Assembly: GCA_030426865.1 (NCBI GenBank) | Contig: JAUHXN010000014.1 | Location: forward strand, 1-22,281 | DNA length: 22,281 nucleotides | Reading direction: 5' to 3' | DNA from: a bacterium | Lineage (GTDB): Bacteria; Bacteroidota; Ignavibacteria; Kapaibacteriales; UBA2268 | In this document: in pieces, positions 14,406 through 21,732 of the stretch | Layout of the letters: every line of letters starts with the position of its first letter | Numbering within the stretch: the first letter of the stretch is position 1 | The notes under the pieces: generated by a model | Database searches by the model: none | What the model saw: only the letters and a program-made list of their open reading frames with translations | What the model was told of the DNA's origin: nothing | Program-made: the position numbers and the translations under genes

Positions 14406-14813
14406 ATGAAATTATTCGCAATCGGTACATCAGATAATAAAGTAAGTATAGCAATGCTTGTACTAAGGTTAGTATCAGGACTAACTATGGCTTTTAGCCA
14501 CGGACTAGGGAAAATGGAGAATTATAGTAAAGCAGTTGATTCATTCCCAGACCCTTTTGGAATAGGAAGTCAGTTATCTGTAATTTTAGCGATATTTGCT
14601 GAACTATTCTGTGGAGTTCTAATTGCAGTTGGTTTTGCTACACGTTTTACAGTAATCCCACTAATTATAACAATGGCAACTGCCTTTTTTATAATACACG
14701 GTGGAGATGCATTCGGTGACAAAGAGATGTCATTTATTTATTTAGCAATGTATCTTGTAATCTTTATTATTGGTCCAGGTAAATATTCTATAGATAAACT
14801 GATAAGTAAGTAA
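14406..14813 (+). CDS. DoxX family membrane protein
   Basis: A 135-residue inner-membrane protein with four hydrophobic helices (about residues 14-32, 52-77, 78-98 and 108-125). The DoxX pattern is clear: LVLRLVSGLTMAFSHGLGKM, then ILAIFAELFCGVLIAVGFAT and RFTVIPLIITMATAFFIIHG. Members include thiosulfate:quinone oxidoreductase subunits and stress-linked proteins such as MhqP/CatD; most have no assigned reaction. It is monocistronic, with a GGA-type ribosome site, and is closed by a strong bidirectional terminator. Confidence 0.9.
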   Translation: MKLFAIGTSDNKVSIAMLVLRLVSGLTMAFSHGLGKMENYSKAVDSFPDPFGIGSQLSVILAIFAELFCGVLIAVGFATRFTVIPLIITMATAFFIIHGGDAFGDKEMSFIYLAMYLVIFIIGPGKYSIDKLISK

Positions 14814-14831
14814 ATTAATAGAGAAAGTATA

Positions 14832-14871
14832 AAAAAAGACTGCTTTTATTTAATCAAAAGCAGTCTTTTTT
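14832..14871. terminator. Bidirectional terminator between DoxX and lipoprotein genes
   Basis: A 16-bp perfect stem (AAAAAGACTGCTTTT and its complement) encloses an 8-base loop and is flanked by A and T runs on both sides. It therefore serves the DoxX gene on the plus strand and the convergent lipoprotein gene on the minus strand. Confidence 0.9.
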
Positions 14872-14892
14872 ACAAGCTTTTCCAATTGTAAT

Positions 14893-15567
14893 TTAAGGAG
14901 TATATTTTGTTAACTCTTGTACAATACTTTCTACTTCAGTACTAGCTACCATCTTAATAATTCCAATATTCCTAGCATAATAGTAAACATATTCGCTCAA
15001 TTGGAATTTTGAACCTGCTTCAGTCAAAAGATAGAGTTTAACCTTAGTCACTATTATATCATTATATTTGACTCCCTTAACTTTATAAGAATCGAGTTTA
15101 TCAAATAACTCTAACTCGTGTATAGAGCTATCTTTTTTATTAGTTTGAAGTTGTAATGGAGCTGTCTTTTCCCATTTTTCACCTATTTCAAATGTTTCGT
15201 CAAAAAGCAATAATTCAAAATCTCCTTTCATTGATGTTGAACCTTCTGGATTAAGAGAATAGTATTTCCCATCTACATATTTTCTATATACTCGATTAGG
15301 AACTTGATTGTCAACCTCCTCCTCAAATTCTACATAGACTCCTGAATCAAATTTTCTTGTTCCAGTCACTTTTAGAATAGTCGTTCCTAGATTCCCATTG
15401 TAATTGTAATCGTATTCCCACTTCGACCCTAATTTAGCAGGTATATAATCACCAATTGGAATGCCTAAATCATTAGGGTCATCAACTGGCCCAGTTGAGC
15501 TATCTTCAGTACAAGCTGATAAAAGTGCAAGTACAACAATTAACAGAATCAGTTTTGTGTATTTCAT
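14893..15567 (-). CDS. Lipoprotein, paralogue B of a tandem pair
   Basis: A 224-residue lipoprotein with signal peptide MKYTKLILLIVVLALLSAC (lipobox LLSAC, Cys19), followed by a serine/proline/aspartate spacer. The mature domain holds LGIPIGDYIPAKLGSKWEYD, YRKYVDGKYYSLNPEGSTSM, KGDFELLLFDETFEIGEKWE and ELFDKLDSYKVKGVKYNDII. The same blocks occur in the same order in the neighbouring gene at 15689-16354, so the two arose by tandem duplication. The opening G-x-x-W-x-Y block is common in lipoproteins of Bacteroidota relatives, whose function is unknown. GGAGG gives a good ribosome site. A candidate -10 box lies at 15612-15619, so it is probably transcribed separately from its paralogue. Confidence 0.85.
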   Translation of the reverse strand: MKYTKLILLIVVLALLSACTEDSSTGPVDDPNDLGIPIGDYIPAKLGSKWEYDYNYNGNLGTTILKVTGTRKFDSGVYVEFEEEVDNQVPNRVYRKYVDGKYYSLNPEGSTSMKGDFELLLFDETFEIGEKWEKTAPLQLQTNKKDSSIHELELFDKLDSYKVKGVKYNDIIVTKVKLYLLTEAGSKFQLSEYVYYYARNIGIIKMVASTEVESIVQELTKYTP

Positions 15568-15611
15568 TTTTTAAATCCTCCATGTTGAATAAATAACAAT
15601 GGAAATATAAG

Positions 15612-15619
15612 CAAATTTA
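15612..15619 (-). promoter_or_regulatory. Candidate -10 box (TAnnTTTG type) for lipoprotein B
   Basis: The minus strand reads TAAATTTG, 44 bases before the ATG, with a TTG about 20 bases further upstream inside the preceding terminator hairpin. This is the best-supported of the four TAnnTTTG sites because it also has a -33-like TTG. Confidence 0.45.
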
Positions 15620-15631
15620 GAACAAAAAAAA

Positions 15632-15653
15632 AACCTCACCAATAGGTGAGGTT
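15632..15653 (-). terminator. Terminator of lipoprotein A
   Basis: AACCTCACC pairs with GGTGAGGTT (9 bp, loop of four). On the minus strand it is followed by a run of T. Its stem is nearly identical to that of the terminator at 16417-16440. Confidence 0.9.
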
Positions 15654-15688
15654 CGAAGTAATATCTACTTACGGTTATTTTTTATTTT

Positions 15689-16354
15689 TTATTCTTTATA
15701 CTCTATTAAATCTTGTGAAAACGTTGTACCACTACCAGCTGCTTTAGCTTTTATTATTCCAACACCTGAAGCATAGTAATAAATTTGGTCGATTAGATAC
15801 ATCTGTTGTCCGAAATAAGTAACACTAAGTTTTAAATACATTGCAATTATATTATTATAAGTTTTACCACGAACCTCATAACTATCCAATTTATCATAAA
15901 CTTCAACTTCATAAAGAGCATCTATAGTTGAGCTAGAACCTTGCATTTTTACATCTGCAGGTATATCCCACTTATCACCTTTTTCTGCATTTTCATCTAT
16001 AAGTAAGAACTCGAAATCACCTACAATTGTAGTAGATCCATCAGGGACAAAACTATAATATTTACCATTATCATATCTTTGATATCCCAATTGAGTTTGC
16101 CCATTATTAACAGATTCAACCTCAATCCATTTTTTTCCAACTTTTTCTTTCGTCCCTAATACTGTCATTATCATTTCACTAGTCACGCCATTTTGTGTTA
16201 TCTCATACCTCCATGTGGAACCAACTTGTGCTGGAGAATATTGCCCTACTTCGACACCTAATGTTTTAGATTGAGCTGGTGAGTTACTATCTTCTGCACA
16301 AGATACAAATAGGATTAGTGTTAATGTCGCAAAGACTAACTTTATATATTTCAT
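15689..16354 (-). CDS. Lipoprotein, paralogue A of a tandem pair
   Basis: A 221-residue lipoprotein with signal peptide MKYIKLVFATLTLILFVSC (lipobox LFVSC, Cys19). Collinear blocks shared with the gene downstream are LGVEVGQYSPAQVGSTWRYE, YQRYDNGKYYSFVPDGSTTI, VGDFEFLLIDENAEKGDKWD, VYDKLDSYEVRGKTYNNII and YYYASGVGIIKAKA. The domain is predicted beta-rich; it has no catalytic motif that I recognise. The AGGAAAA ribosome site precedes the ATG, and TATATTCC further up is a poor match to the -10 box used elsewhere here. Both paralogues lie next to a T9SS cargo gene and are likely outer-membrane or periplasmic. Any joint function is unproven. Confidence 0.85.
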   Translation of the reverse strand: MKYIKLVFATLTLILFVSCAEDSNSPAQSKTLGVEVGQYSPAQVGSTWRYEITQNGVTSEMIMTVLGTKEKVGKKWIEVESVNNGQTQLGYQRYDNGKYYSFVPDGSTTIVGDFEFLLIDENAEKGDKWDIPADVKMQGSSSTIDALYEVEVYDKLDSYEVRGKTYNNIIAMYLKLSVTYFGQQMYLIDQIYYYASGVGIIKAKAAGSGTTFSQDLIEYKE

Positions 16355-16416
16355 ACTTATTTTCCTGATGTGTTTAAAAACAATTCATGGAATATAATGA
16401 AAAATGAAATAAAAAA

Positions 16417-16440
16417 AAACCTCATCAAAAGATGAGGTTT
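16417..16440 (-). terminator. Terminator of the T9SS cargo gene
   Basis: A 10-bp stem, AAACCTCATC with GATGAGGTTT, has a loop of four and a long T run on the minus strand. Confidence 0.9.
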
Positions 16441-16466
16441 TAAATATTAAGTATTTTACTTTTAAT

Positions 16467-19364
16467 CTATTTGATAATTGTAATACTACCCGCTACAGAA
16501 TTTTCCTCATTTTCTATTACTAGAATATAAGTACCTGCAGTTACGTTTTTAGCATCCAAATCAAAATTGTTTTTTCCATCTATAGTATTCAGAGTAGTTT
16601 GATAAACTACGTTACCTGTAATATCTACTAATTTGATGTTAGAAACGCCAGCTTTACCATCGAAAGATACATTTGAAATATTTGTCACTGGCATTGGGCT
16701 TACCAATAGCTTTACAGTTCCAAAGTCTTGGTAATCAACAGAAGTAGTGATTTGATTTAGGACTATTTCTGTATCTATTTCTATATCCTTAGAGTAATCT
16801 ATTTCAATAGTCTCAGTATATGAATCGAATCCGAACTTATCTATACCTAAAGTATATGTACCTGGAGCCAATTCTTCTAGTTCGAAGTAGCCATCAACAT
16901 CAGTAACAAAATGAGTTACCACGTCACCAGCTTCATCCATTAGGTAAACTAAACCACCGTTTATAGCTTCATCAAGATTTCCTTCACCCGATCCACCTGG
17001 CGAAATACCTTTTAGTCCTCTAATTAGTCGACCTTTTATTCTTGCTATTCCTTTGGCTCTATCTTTACCTGAAGGAGCGTGAATAATATCGACCATCATA
17101 GTAGGTGCAAAATCACCCACACCAACTAATGTTGCTTCTTTCCATTTTAAAGTAGCATAGTCACCAGTAACATAGTACCCTGGGATATAACTATTCTCAG
17201 CAGGTAATGAAAGTACTACATACTCTCCATATTTCAAGTTACTGAAATTGAAATAACCTTTTTCATCAGTTCTTGTAACAGCTTTAAATTCTGAATTATC
17301 TCCTTTGTGAAGCGCAATAACAGTTGACATAACTATGTTGCCATCTTTATCAGCTACCGAGCCACTCATATACCCTTGTGTAGCTTCTGCAGCTTCTAAC
17401 TTGAAGTTTATACCATCTTTATCAGAATCTAGATAAATAATATCCGCTTCGTAATAAGAGTCTGCACCTTCGTACCACTGCATTTTATATATATTAGTGT
17501 TTGTCATAGCTACAGCATTTGCATAGTAAGTATAAGTATCTGGTAATTTTATAGAGTAGTTTCCTTTATCATCAGTTTTTACTCTATTATCAAATTCGAA
17601 ATCAATGTTACCATTATCACTACCTTTACCACCTAATACCCACTTAACAGGTAAAAATGTAACTACTGCAGGTAATGGTTCGCCTGTTGCAACATCTGAT
17701 ACTTGACCAGTCACTACAAAGTAGTTCGGCTCAGGTATTGAATGAAGCATCATACTAATTTCAACCTTATCGTTCTCACCTACACCTATTGTTTCTGCAT
17801 TAATTAATTCGAAAGCGTCCTTGTAGAATTGTGGCTTATAACCCACAACATTTGCTCGTAAATAGTATTTGCCTGAAGGTAATTTTACAGATATAGACGT
17901 TCCGTTCAACTCAACAGTCTTATAAAAATGAATATTACCAGGAGTGTTAGGGTCTTTATCAGCAGACCATATAGTTACTGCCCCACGGAAATCTTTTATA
18001 TCATCTGTTTCGTCATAGAAATTACAAGTCAAAATACTAGAGTAATCTGGATCATCACCTTTAACTAATAGGTAAAAGTAGCCCGTTATTTGAGTATAAG
18101 TAACTCCACCATCACAAGTAGATCTAACTATAATTGGTACTTTGTATTCACCTCTGACAGGGTTGTCCCATTCAATCAAACCAGTACTTTCATCTAACTT
18201 TAAGTCTTGAGGAGTAGAATTATGTCCATCAAGAGCATCAGATAAGTGATAAGTTAACCTACAATCACTTTTAGAAACAGCATTGACATCATATCTCCAT
18301 GACATACCCGCTTCTAACTTATGAGTAAACATAGTACCTTTTTCGAAGTATAAATCCGGTTCGTTAGAATTACAGTCACCATAGCAGATATCGAAAGTCA
18401 GTTTGCTAACTATTTCGCCAGTACATTTGTTTCTTAATCCAATTACTGATTTATATTTACCTTTTTCTTCAGCAGTAAATTTAATCTCTGCAAAATCTTC
18501 ACCTAGTTCCATAACTGCGATTTTAACTTTTGATTCTACAACCATAACATCAAATTCGCAATCTGTCTCGTTGATTATCTTTACTCTAGTTGTCGCTTGA
18601 CCTTCATCATTAAGGTTCACGAATAAATAAATTCCTGCAAAGAACATTCTTTCTGTATTGTTAACACAATCACCATTGCAAATCAATAGCTCTACTCTAT
18701 CAACAATCTCGCCGCTACATGCGTCAACTAGTCCTAGGACAGCAACATATTTCCCTTTTTCATCAGCCGCTATTTTTAGTAATGCTCCTTTTTCACCTTG
18801 TTCTGCTATCTCTACTTTAGCATCTGTTTCTAGTACTTTTACTTCAAATTCGCAGTTTGTATTATTCTTTACATCAACAAAGAATTTACCTTGGCCGTTT
18901 TCAAGTTTGATTAATTTCGTTTCACAGTTAAAATACATTTTTCTGAAATTATTATCATCACCCACAGTGCCGCAAACTCTCTCTGTTAGATCACTTGCAA
19001 TATCATACTGTTCATCATATAAATCTATTGTATAACAATAGTCAGCAACAGCTAACTTCTCGATTACAAATTTATATTCACCTTTATTATTTCTCTCTAC
19101 TTTACCTACTCTCTCTTCTATTTCTTTACCGTCAACTTTTTTATATTGATTTATTCGAAAGTAGTCACCTAAGTCATTATTCCTATCTCCATCAACCCAA
19201 GTCAATGTGATATTACCTTGAACTGGTGATGATTCCATGATATCTACTTTTATCCCAACCTTGATAGGTTTAGCTGGCTGTTTTGCAAGTAAGTCTATGC
19301 TACCTGCACTCATAAACGCCGCAATGAAGCCTAAAAGCAGTATTTTGTAAATAGTTTGTTTCAT
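16467..19364 (-). CDS. Large secreted protein with T9SS type A sorting domain
   Basis: A 965-residue exported protein. Start chosen at 19364 because MKQTIYKILLLGFIAAFMSA begins a Sec signal peptide and GAGG lies 8 bases upstream; the longer frame from 19424 would bury the signal behind 20 residues. An Fn3-like region covers about 30-130. Two related modules of about 100 residues (about 140-330) each end with C-[NY]-GDC, and carry an internal C-E-F pair and C-[ST]-GEIV, suggesting disulfide-stabilised domains. A third cysteine-bearing region follows to about 445. Three carboxypeptidase-regulatory-like beta domains start near 548, 665 and 775. The last 80 residues (LLVSPMPVTNISNVSFDG, then IKLVDITGNVVYQTTL and TAGTYILVIE) form the type A T9SS C-terminal signal, removed on export. 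No enzyme domain is seen, so a cell-surface structural or adhesive role is likely. Confidence 0.88.
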   Translation of the reverse strand: MKQTIYKILLLGFIAAFMSAGSIDLLAKQPAKPIKVGIKVDIMESSPVQGNITLTWVDGDRNNDLGDYFRINQYKKVDGKEIEERVGKVERNNKGEYKFVIEKLAVADYCYTIDLYDEQYDIASDLTERVCGTVGDDNNFRKMYFNCETKLIKLENGQGKFFVDVKNNTNCEFEVKVLETDAKVEIAEQGEKGALLKIAADEKGKYVAVLGLVDACSGEIVDRVELLICNGDCVNNTERMFFAGIYLFVNLNDEGQATTRVKIINETDCEFDVMVVESKVKIAVMELGEDFAEIKFTAEEKGKYKSVIGLRNKCTGEIVSKLTFDICYGDCNSNEPDLYFEKGTMFTHKLEAGMSWRYDVNAVSKSDCRLTYHLSDALDGHNSTPQDLKLDESTGLIEWDNPVRGEYKVPIIVRSTCDGGVTYTQITGYFYLLVKGDDPDYSSILTCNFYDETDDIKDFRGAVTIWSADKDPNTPGNIHFYKTVELNGTSISVKLPSGKYYLRANVVGYKPQFYKDAFELINAETIGVGENDKVEISMMLHSIPEPNYFVVTGQVSDVATGEPLPAVVTFLPVKWVLGGKGSDNGNIDFEFDNRVKTDDKGNYSIKLPDTYTYYANAVAMTNTNIYKMQWYEGADSYYEADIIYLDSDKDGINFKLEAAEATQGYMSGSVADKDGNIVMSTVIALHKGDNSEFKAVTRTDEKGYFNFSNLKYGEYVVLSLPAENSYIPGYYVTGDYATLKWKEATLVGVGDFAPTMMVDIIHAPSGKDRAKGIARIKGRLIRGLKGISPGGSGEGNLDEAINGGLVYLMDEAGDVVTHFVTDVDGYFELEELAPGTYTLGIDKFGFDSYTETIEIDYSKDIEIDTEIVLNQITTSVDYQDFGTVKLLVSPMPVTNISNVSFDGKAGVSNIKLVDITGNVVYQTTLNTIDGKNNFDLDAKNVTAGTYILVIENEENSVAGSITIIK

Positions 19365-19574
19365 TTGAGATACCTCATATAATAAATTTATAATTATTTT
19401 TTTCCGCATTTGATATAACAACACACAACTTTAAAAAAGGTAACAAAAAAAGATAAATATTTTTTTAAAAGTCTAACATCTCTATTAGTTATCTATTTAT
19501 CTATTACTAACACCTTTATTTATAAATATATTCATTAATTCCTCGTCCACCAAAAGTATTAAGTCAAAATTTGT

Positions 19575-19582
19575 TAATTTTG
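19575..19582 (+). promoter_or_regulatory. Candidate -10 box (TAnnTTTG type) for icd
   Basis: TAATTTTG lies 40 bases before the icd ATG. No good TTG -33 element is visible. The surrounding 257-base divergent gap (19365-19621) is strongly AT-rich, and I see no further feature in it. Confidence 0.45.
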
Positions 19583-19621
19583 CTAAATTAAAAAATCAAA
19601 AATCATAAAAAAGGTTTATAA

Positions 19622-20887
19622 ATGACTGGTTCTAAAATTACGATAAACAATGGTAAATTAAATGTTCCAAACGATCCAATTATCCCTTTCATCGAAGGCG
19701 ATGGTATAGGTCCTGATATTTGGGCAGCAACTGTGAAAGTACTAGACAGTGCTGTTGAGAAAGCATATAGTGGCGAAAAGAAAATTATTTGGAAAGAAGT
19801 ATTAGCTGGTGAAAAAGCATTTAACAAAACTGGTGAATGGTTACCTGCTGAAACTTTAGAAGATATAAATGAATACTTAATTGCTATCAAAGGCCCTCTG
19901 ACTACTCCAGTTGGTGGTGGTATTCGCTCTCTGAATGTTGCACTCAGACAACAATTAGACCTCTACACTTGTTTACGTCCTGTAAGATGGTTCCAAGGTG
20001 TACCATCTCCAGTCAAAGAACCTAACAAAGTTGATATGGTTATCTTCCGTGAGAACACTGAAGATATCTATGCAGGTATTGAGTGGAAAGCTGGTTCAGA
20101 AGAAGTGAAAAAAGTAGTTAATTTTATTGAAAATGAAATGGGAGTAAAGAAAATCAGATTCCCAGAATCATCTTCAATTGGTATCAAACCAATCTCAATA
20201 GAAGGTACTCAGAGAATAGCTAGAGCAGCTATCGATTATGCTATAGAACACGGCCGTGACTCAGTAACGTGGGTTCACAAAGGTAACATTATGAAATTCA
20301 CTGAAGGTATGTTCAAAGATACTGGATACGACGTAGCAGAGCAAGAGTATGGTGATAAAGTTTTCACTTGGAGACAATACGACATAATAAAAGAAGAGAA
20401 AGGTGAAGATGCTGCAAATACTGCGCAAAAAGAAGCATTGGCTAATGGTAAAATATTAATTAAAGATGTAATTGCTGATGCATTCTTACAGCAAATTCTT
20501 TTACGTCCTGATGAGTATGAAGTAGTTTGTACTATGAATCTAAACGGTGATTATATCTCTGATGCATTGGCTGCAATGGTTGGTGGAATTGGTATAGCGC
20601 CAGGTGCAAATATCAATTATACTAGTGGTCATGCAATTTTCGAAGCGACACACGGAACAGCACCTAAGTATGCTGGATTAGATAAAGTGAACCCAGGTTC
20701 AGTTATTCTTTCTGGCGTGTTGATGCTGGAGCATTTGGGCTGGCAAAAAGCTGCTGACTTAATAGTAGATGCTGTAGAGAAAACAATCTCACAAAAAACT
20801 GTGACTTACGATTTTGAGAGATTAATGGATGGAGCAACATTGCTAAAAACTTCTGAATTTGGTGATGCACTAATCAAGAATATGTAA
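19622..20887 (+). CDS. icd: Isocitrate dehydrogenase (NADP+)
   Basis: A 421-residue, full-length TCA-cycle enzyme of the E. coli Icd type, converting isocitrate to 2-oxoglutarate with NADPH formation. Substrate residues are in GPLTTPVGGGIRSLNVALRQ, whose serine is the site phosphorylated by AceK in enterobacteria, and in LYTCLRPVRWF. Metal-binding aspartates are in VIADAFLQQ and DYISDALAA. Coenzyme specificity is NADP+: HGTAPKYAG carries the K-Y pair, and the C-terminal TVTYDFERLMDG has the Tyr and Arg that bind the 2'-phosphate. The AAGG ribosome site is correctly spaced. It is monocistronic between its own -10 box and a hairpin terminator. Confidence 0.97.
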   Translation: MTGSKITINNGKLNVPNDPIIPFIEGDGIGPDIWAATVKVLDSAVEKAYSGEKKIIWKEVLAGEKAFNKTGEWLPAETLEDINEYLIAIKGPLTTPVGGGIRSLNVALRQQLDLYTCLRPVRWFQGVPSPVKEPNKVDMVIFRENTEDIYAGIEWKAGSEEVKKVVNFIENEMGVKKIRFPESSSIGIKPISIEGTQRIARAAIDYAIEHGRDSVTWVHKGNIMKFTEGMFKDTGYDVAEQEYGDKVFTWRQYDIIKEEKGEDAANTAQKEALANGKILIKDVIADAFLQQILLRPDEYEVVCTMNLNGDYISDALAAMVGGIGIAPGANINYTSGHAIFEATHGTAPKYAGLDKVNPGSVILSGVLMLEHLGWQKAADLIVDAVEKTISQKTVTYDFERLMDGATLLKTSEFGDALIKNM

Positions 20888-20921
20888 TAAGAATAGAATT
20901 ATTCTTCAGATTTTAAGAGAG

Positions 20922-20950
20922 CCGCTTTCGTAAGGAAGCGGTTTTTTTTT
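20922..20950 (+). terminator. Terminator of icd
   Basis: CCGCTTTC pairs with GGAAGCGG (one G-U pair) around a GTAA tetraloop, followed by nine T. Confidence 0.9.
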
Positions 20951-21008
20951 GTGAGGTTCTAATTCATTTTTCTTAAGTTGGATATAATATAATATAACGA
21001 GTTAGTAA

Positions 21009-21719
21009 ATGAGCTTCCTAAAAGCAGAGTGGCGTAGATTGGCAATAGCAAACTATGAGGTAAATGAATCGGACCTCATAAAACATTTGCCCTATGGAAC
21101 TGAGTTAGATACTTGGGATGGTAAACACTATGTTAGCTTAGTTGGGTTTATGTTTGTGAATACTAAAATGTTGGGTATGAAGATACCATTTCATGTAAAT
21201 TTCGAAGAAGTTAACTTGAGATTCTATGTTCGGTATAATGATAAAGGTAAATGGAAGAGAGGAGTAGTATTTATAAAAGAATTAGTACCTCGAAGAGCGC
21301 TTTCAATCGTTGCTAATACTCTGTACAGTGAACACTATCAAACCGTTAAAATGTCTCACGAATGGATTGACAATCATACAAATATGATTACGAAATATGA
21401 GTGGGAGCATAATAACGACCAACATCATATCTCATTAACATCTGAAAAGGAAGCCAAGCCAATTCCATCAGGTAGCAAGGAAGAATTCATAACCGAACAC
21501 TATTGGGGATATACGAAAGTAAACGAATCAAAGACTTATGAATACGAAGTTACTCACCCCAAATGGGATTGCTACAAAGTGTTAGACCACGATATTAGAA
21601 TAGACTTTGGGTCACTATATGGTGCGGAGTTCTCTAAGTTGACAAGCCGAGAGCCAGACTCAGTAATGTTGGCTGAGGGTTCGCTAATCACTGTTGAGAA
21701 CAAAAGGACATTGAGATGA
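21009..21719 (+). CDS. DUF2071 / YqjF-like protein
   Basis: A 236-residue soluble protein with the DUF2071 pattern. It opens with an N-terminal W-R-x-L-x-x-A-N-Y-E-V (here EWRRLAIANYEVNESDLIKH), then LPYGTELDTWDGKHYVSLVG. FMFVNTKMLGMKIPFHVNFE, then EVNLRFYVRY, KRGVVFIKELVPRRALSIVA and EEFITEHYWGYTK complete the pattern. The fold resembles acetoacetate decarboxylase-like proteins, but no reaction is known for the family, and I see no lysine in a clear Schiff-base setting. TTGGATATAATATAAT about 20-35 bases upstream could supply a -10 region. It ends 13 bases from the convergent channel gene. Confidence 0.85.
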   Translation: MSFLKAEWRRLAIANYEVNESDLIKHLPYGTELDTWDGKHYVSLVGFMFVNTKMLGMKIPFHVNFEEVNLRFYVRYNDKGKWKRGVVFIKELVPRRALSIVANTLYSEHYQTVKMSHEWIDNHTNMITKYEWEHNNDQHHISLTSEKEAKPIPSGSKEEFITEHYWGYTKVNESKTYEYEVTHPKWDCYKVLDHDIRIDFGSLYGAEFSKLTSREPDSVMLAEGSLITVENKRTLR

Positions 21720-21732
21720 GGTACCCCATCCC

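Noticed and set aside
14393..14437. A 14-codon frame starting at an ATG 13 bases before the DoxX gene and running across its start in another frame.
   Set aside because: The GGA inside it looks like the DoxX ribosome site, and its own ATG has none. Out-of-frame overlap with a conserved gene start is most likely chance.
18403..19210. Plus-strand open frames opposite the T9SS cargo gene.
   Set aside because: They are antisense to repeated, clearly coding modules; their low-complexity Ser/Thr/Leu content is a by-product of the opposite strand.
19365..19424. An upstream ATG at 19424 for the T9SS cargo gene.
   Set aside because: It would put 20 extra residues before the Sec signal peptide, and the ATG at 19364 has a good GAGG ribosome site.
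21714..21731. An imperfect palindrome (GATGAGGTACCCCATC) at the end of the DUF2071 gene, considered as a terminator.
   Set aside because: No loop in the usual sense and no T run on either strand; it lies in the 13-base gap between convergent genes and is too short to judge.
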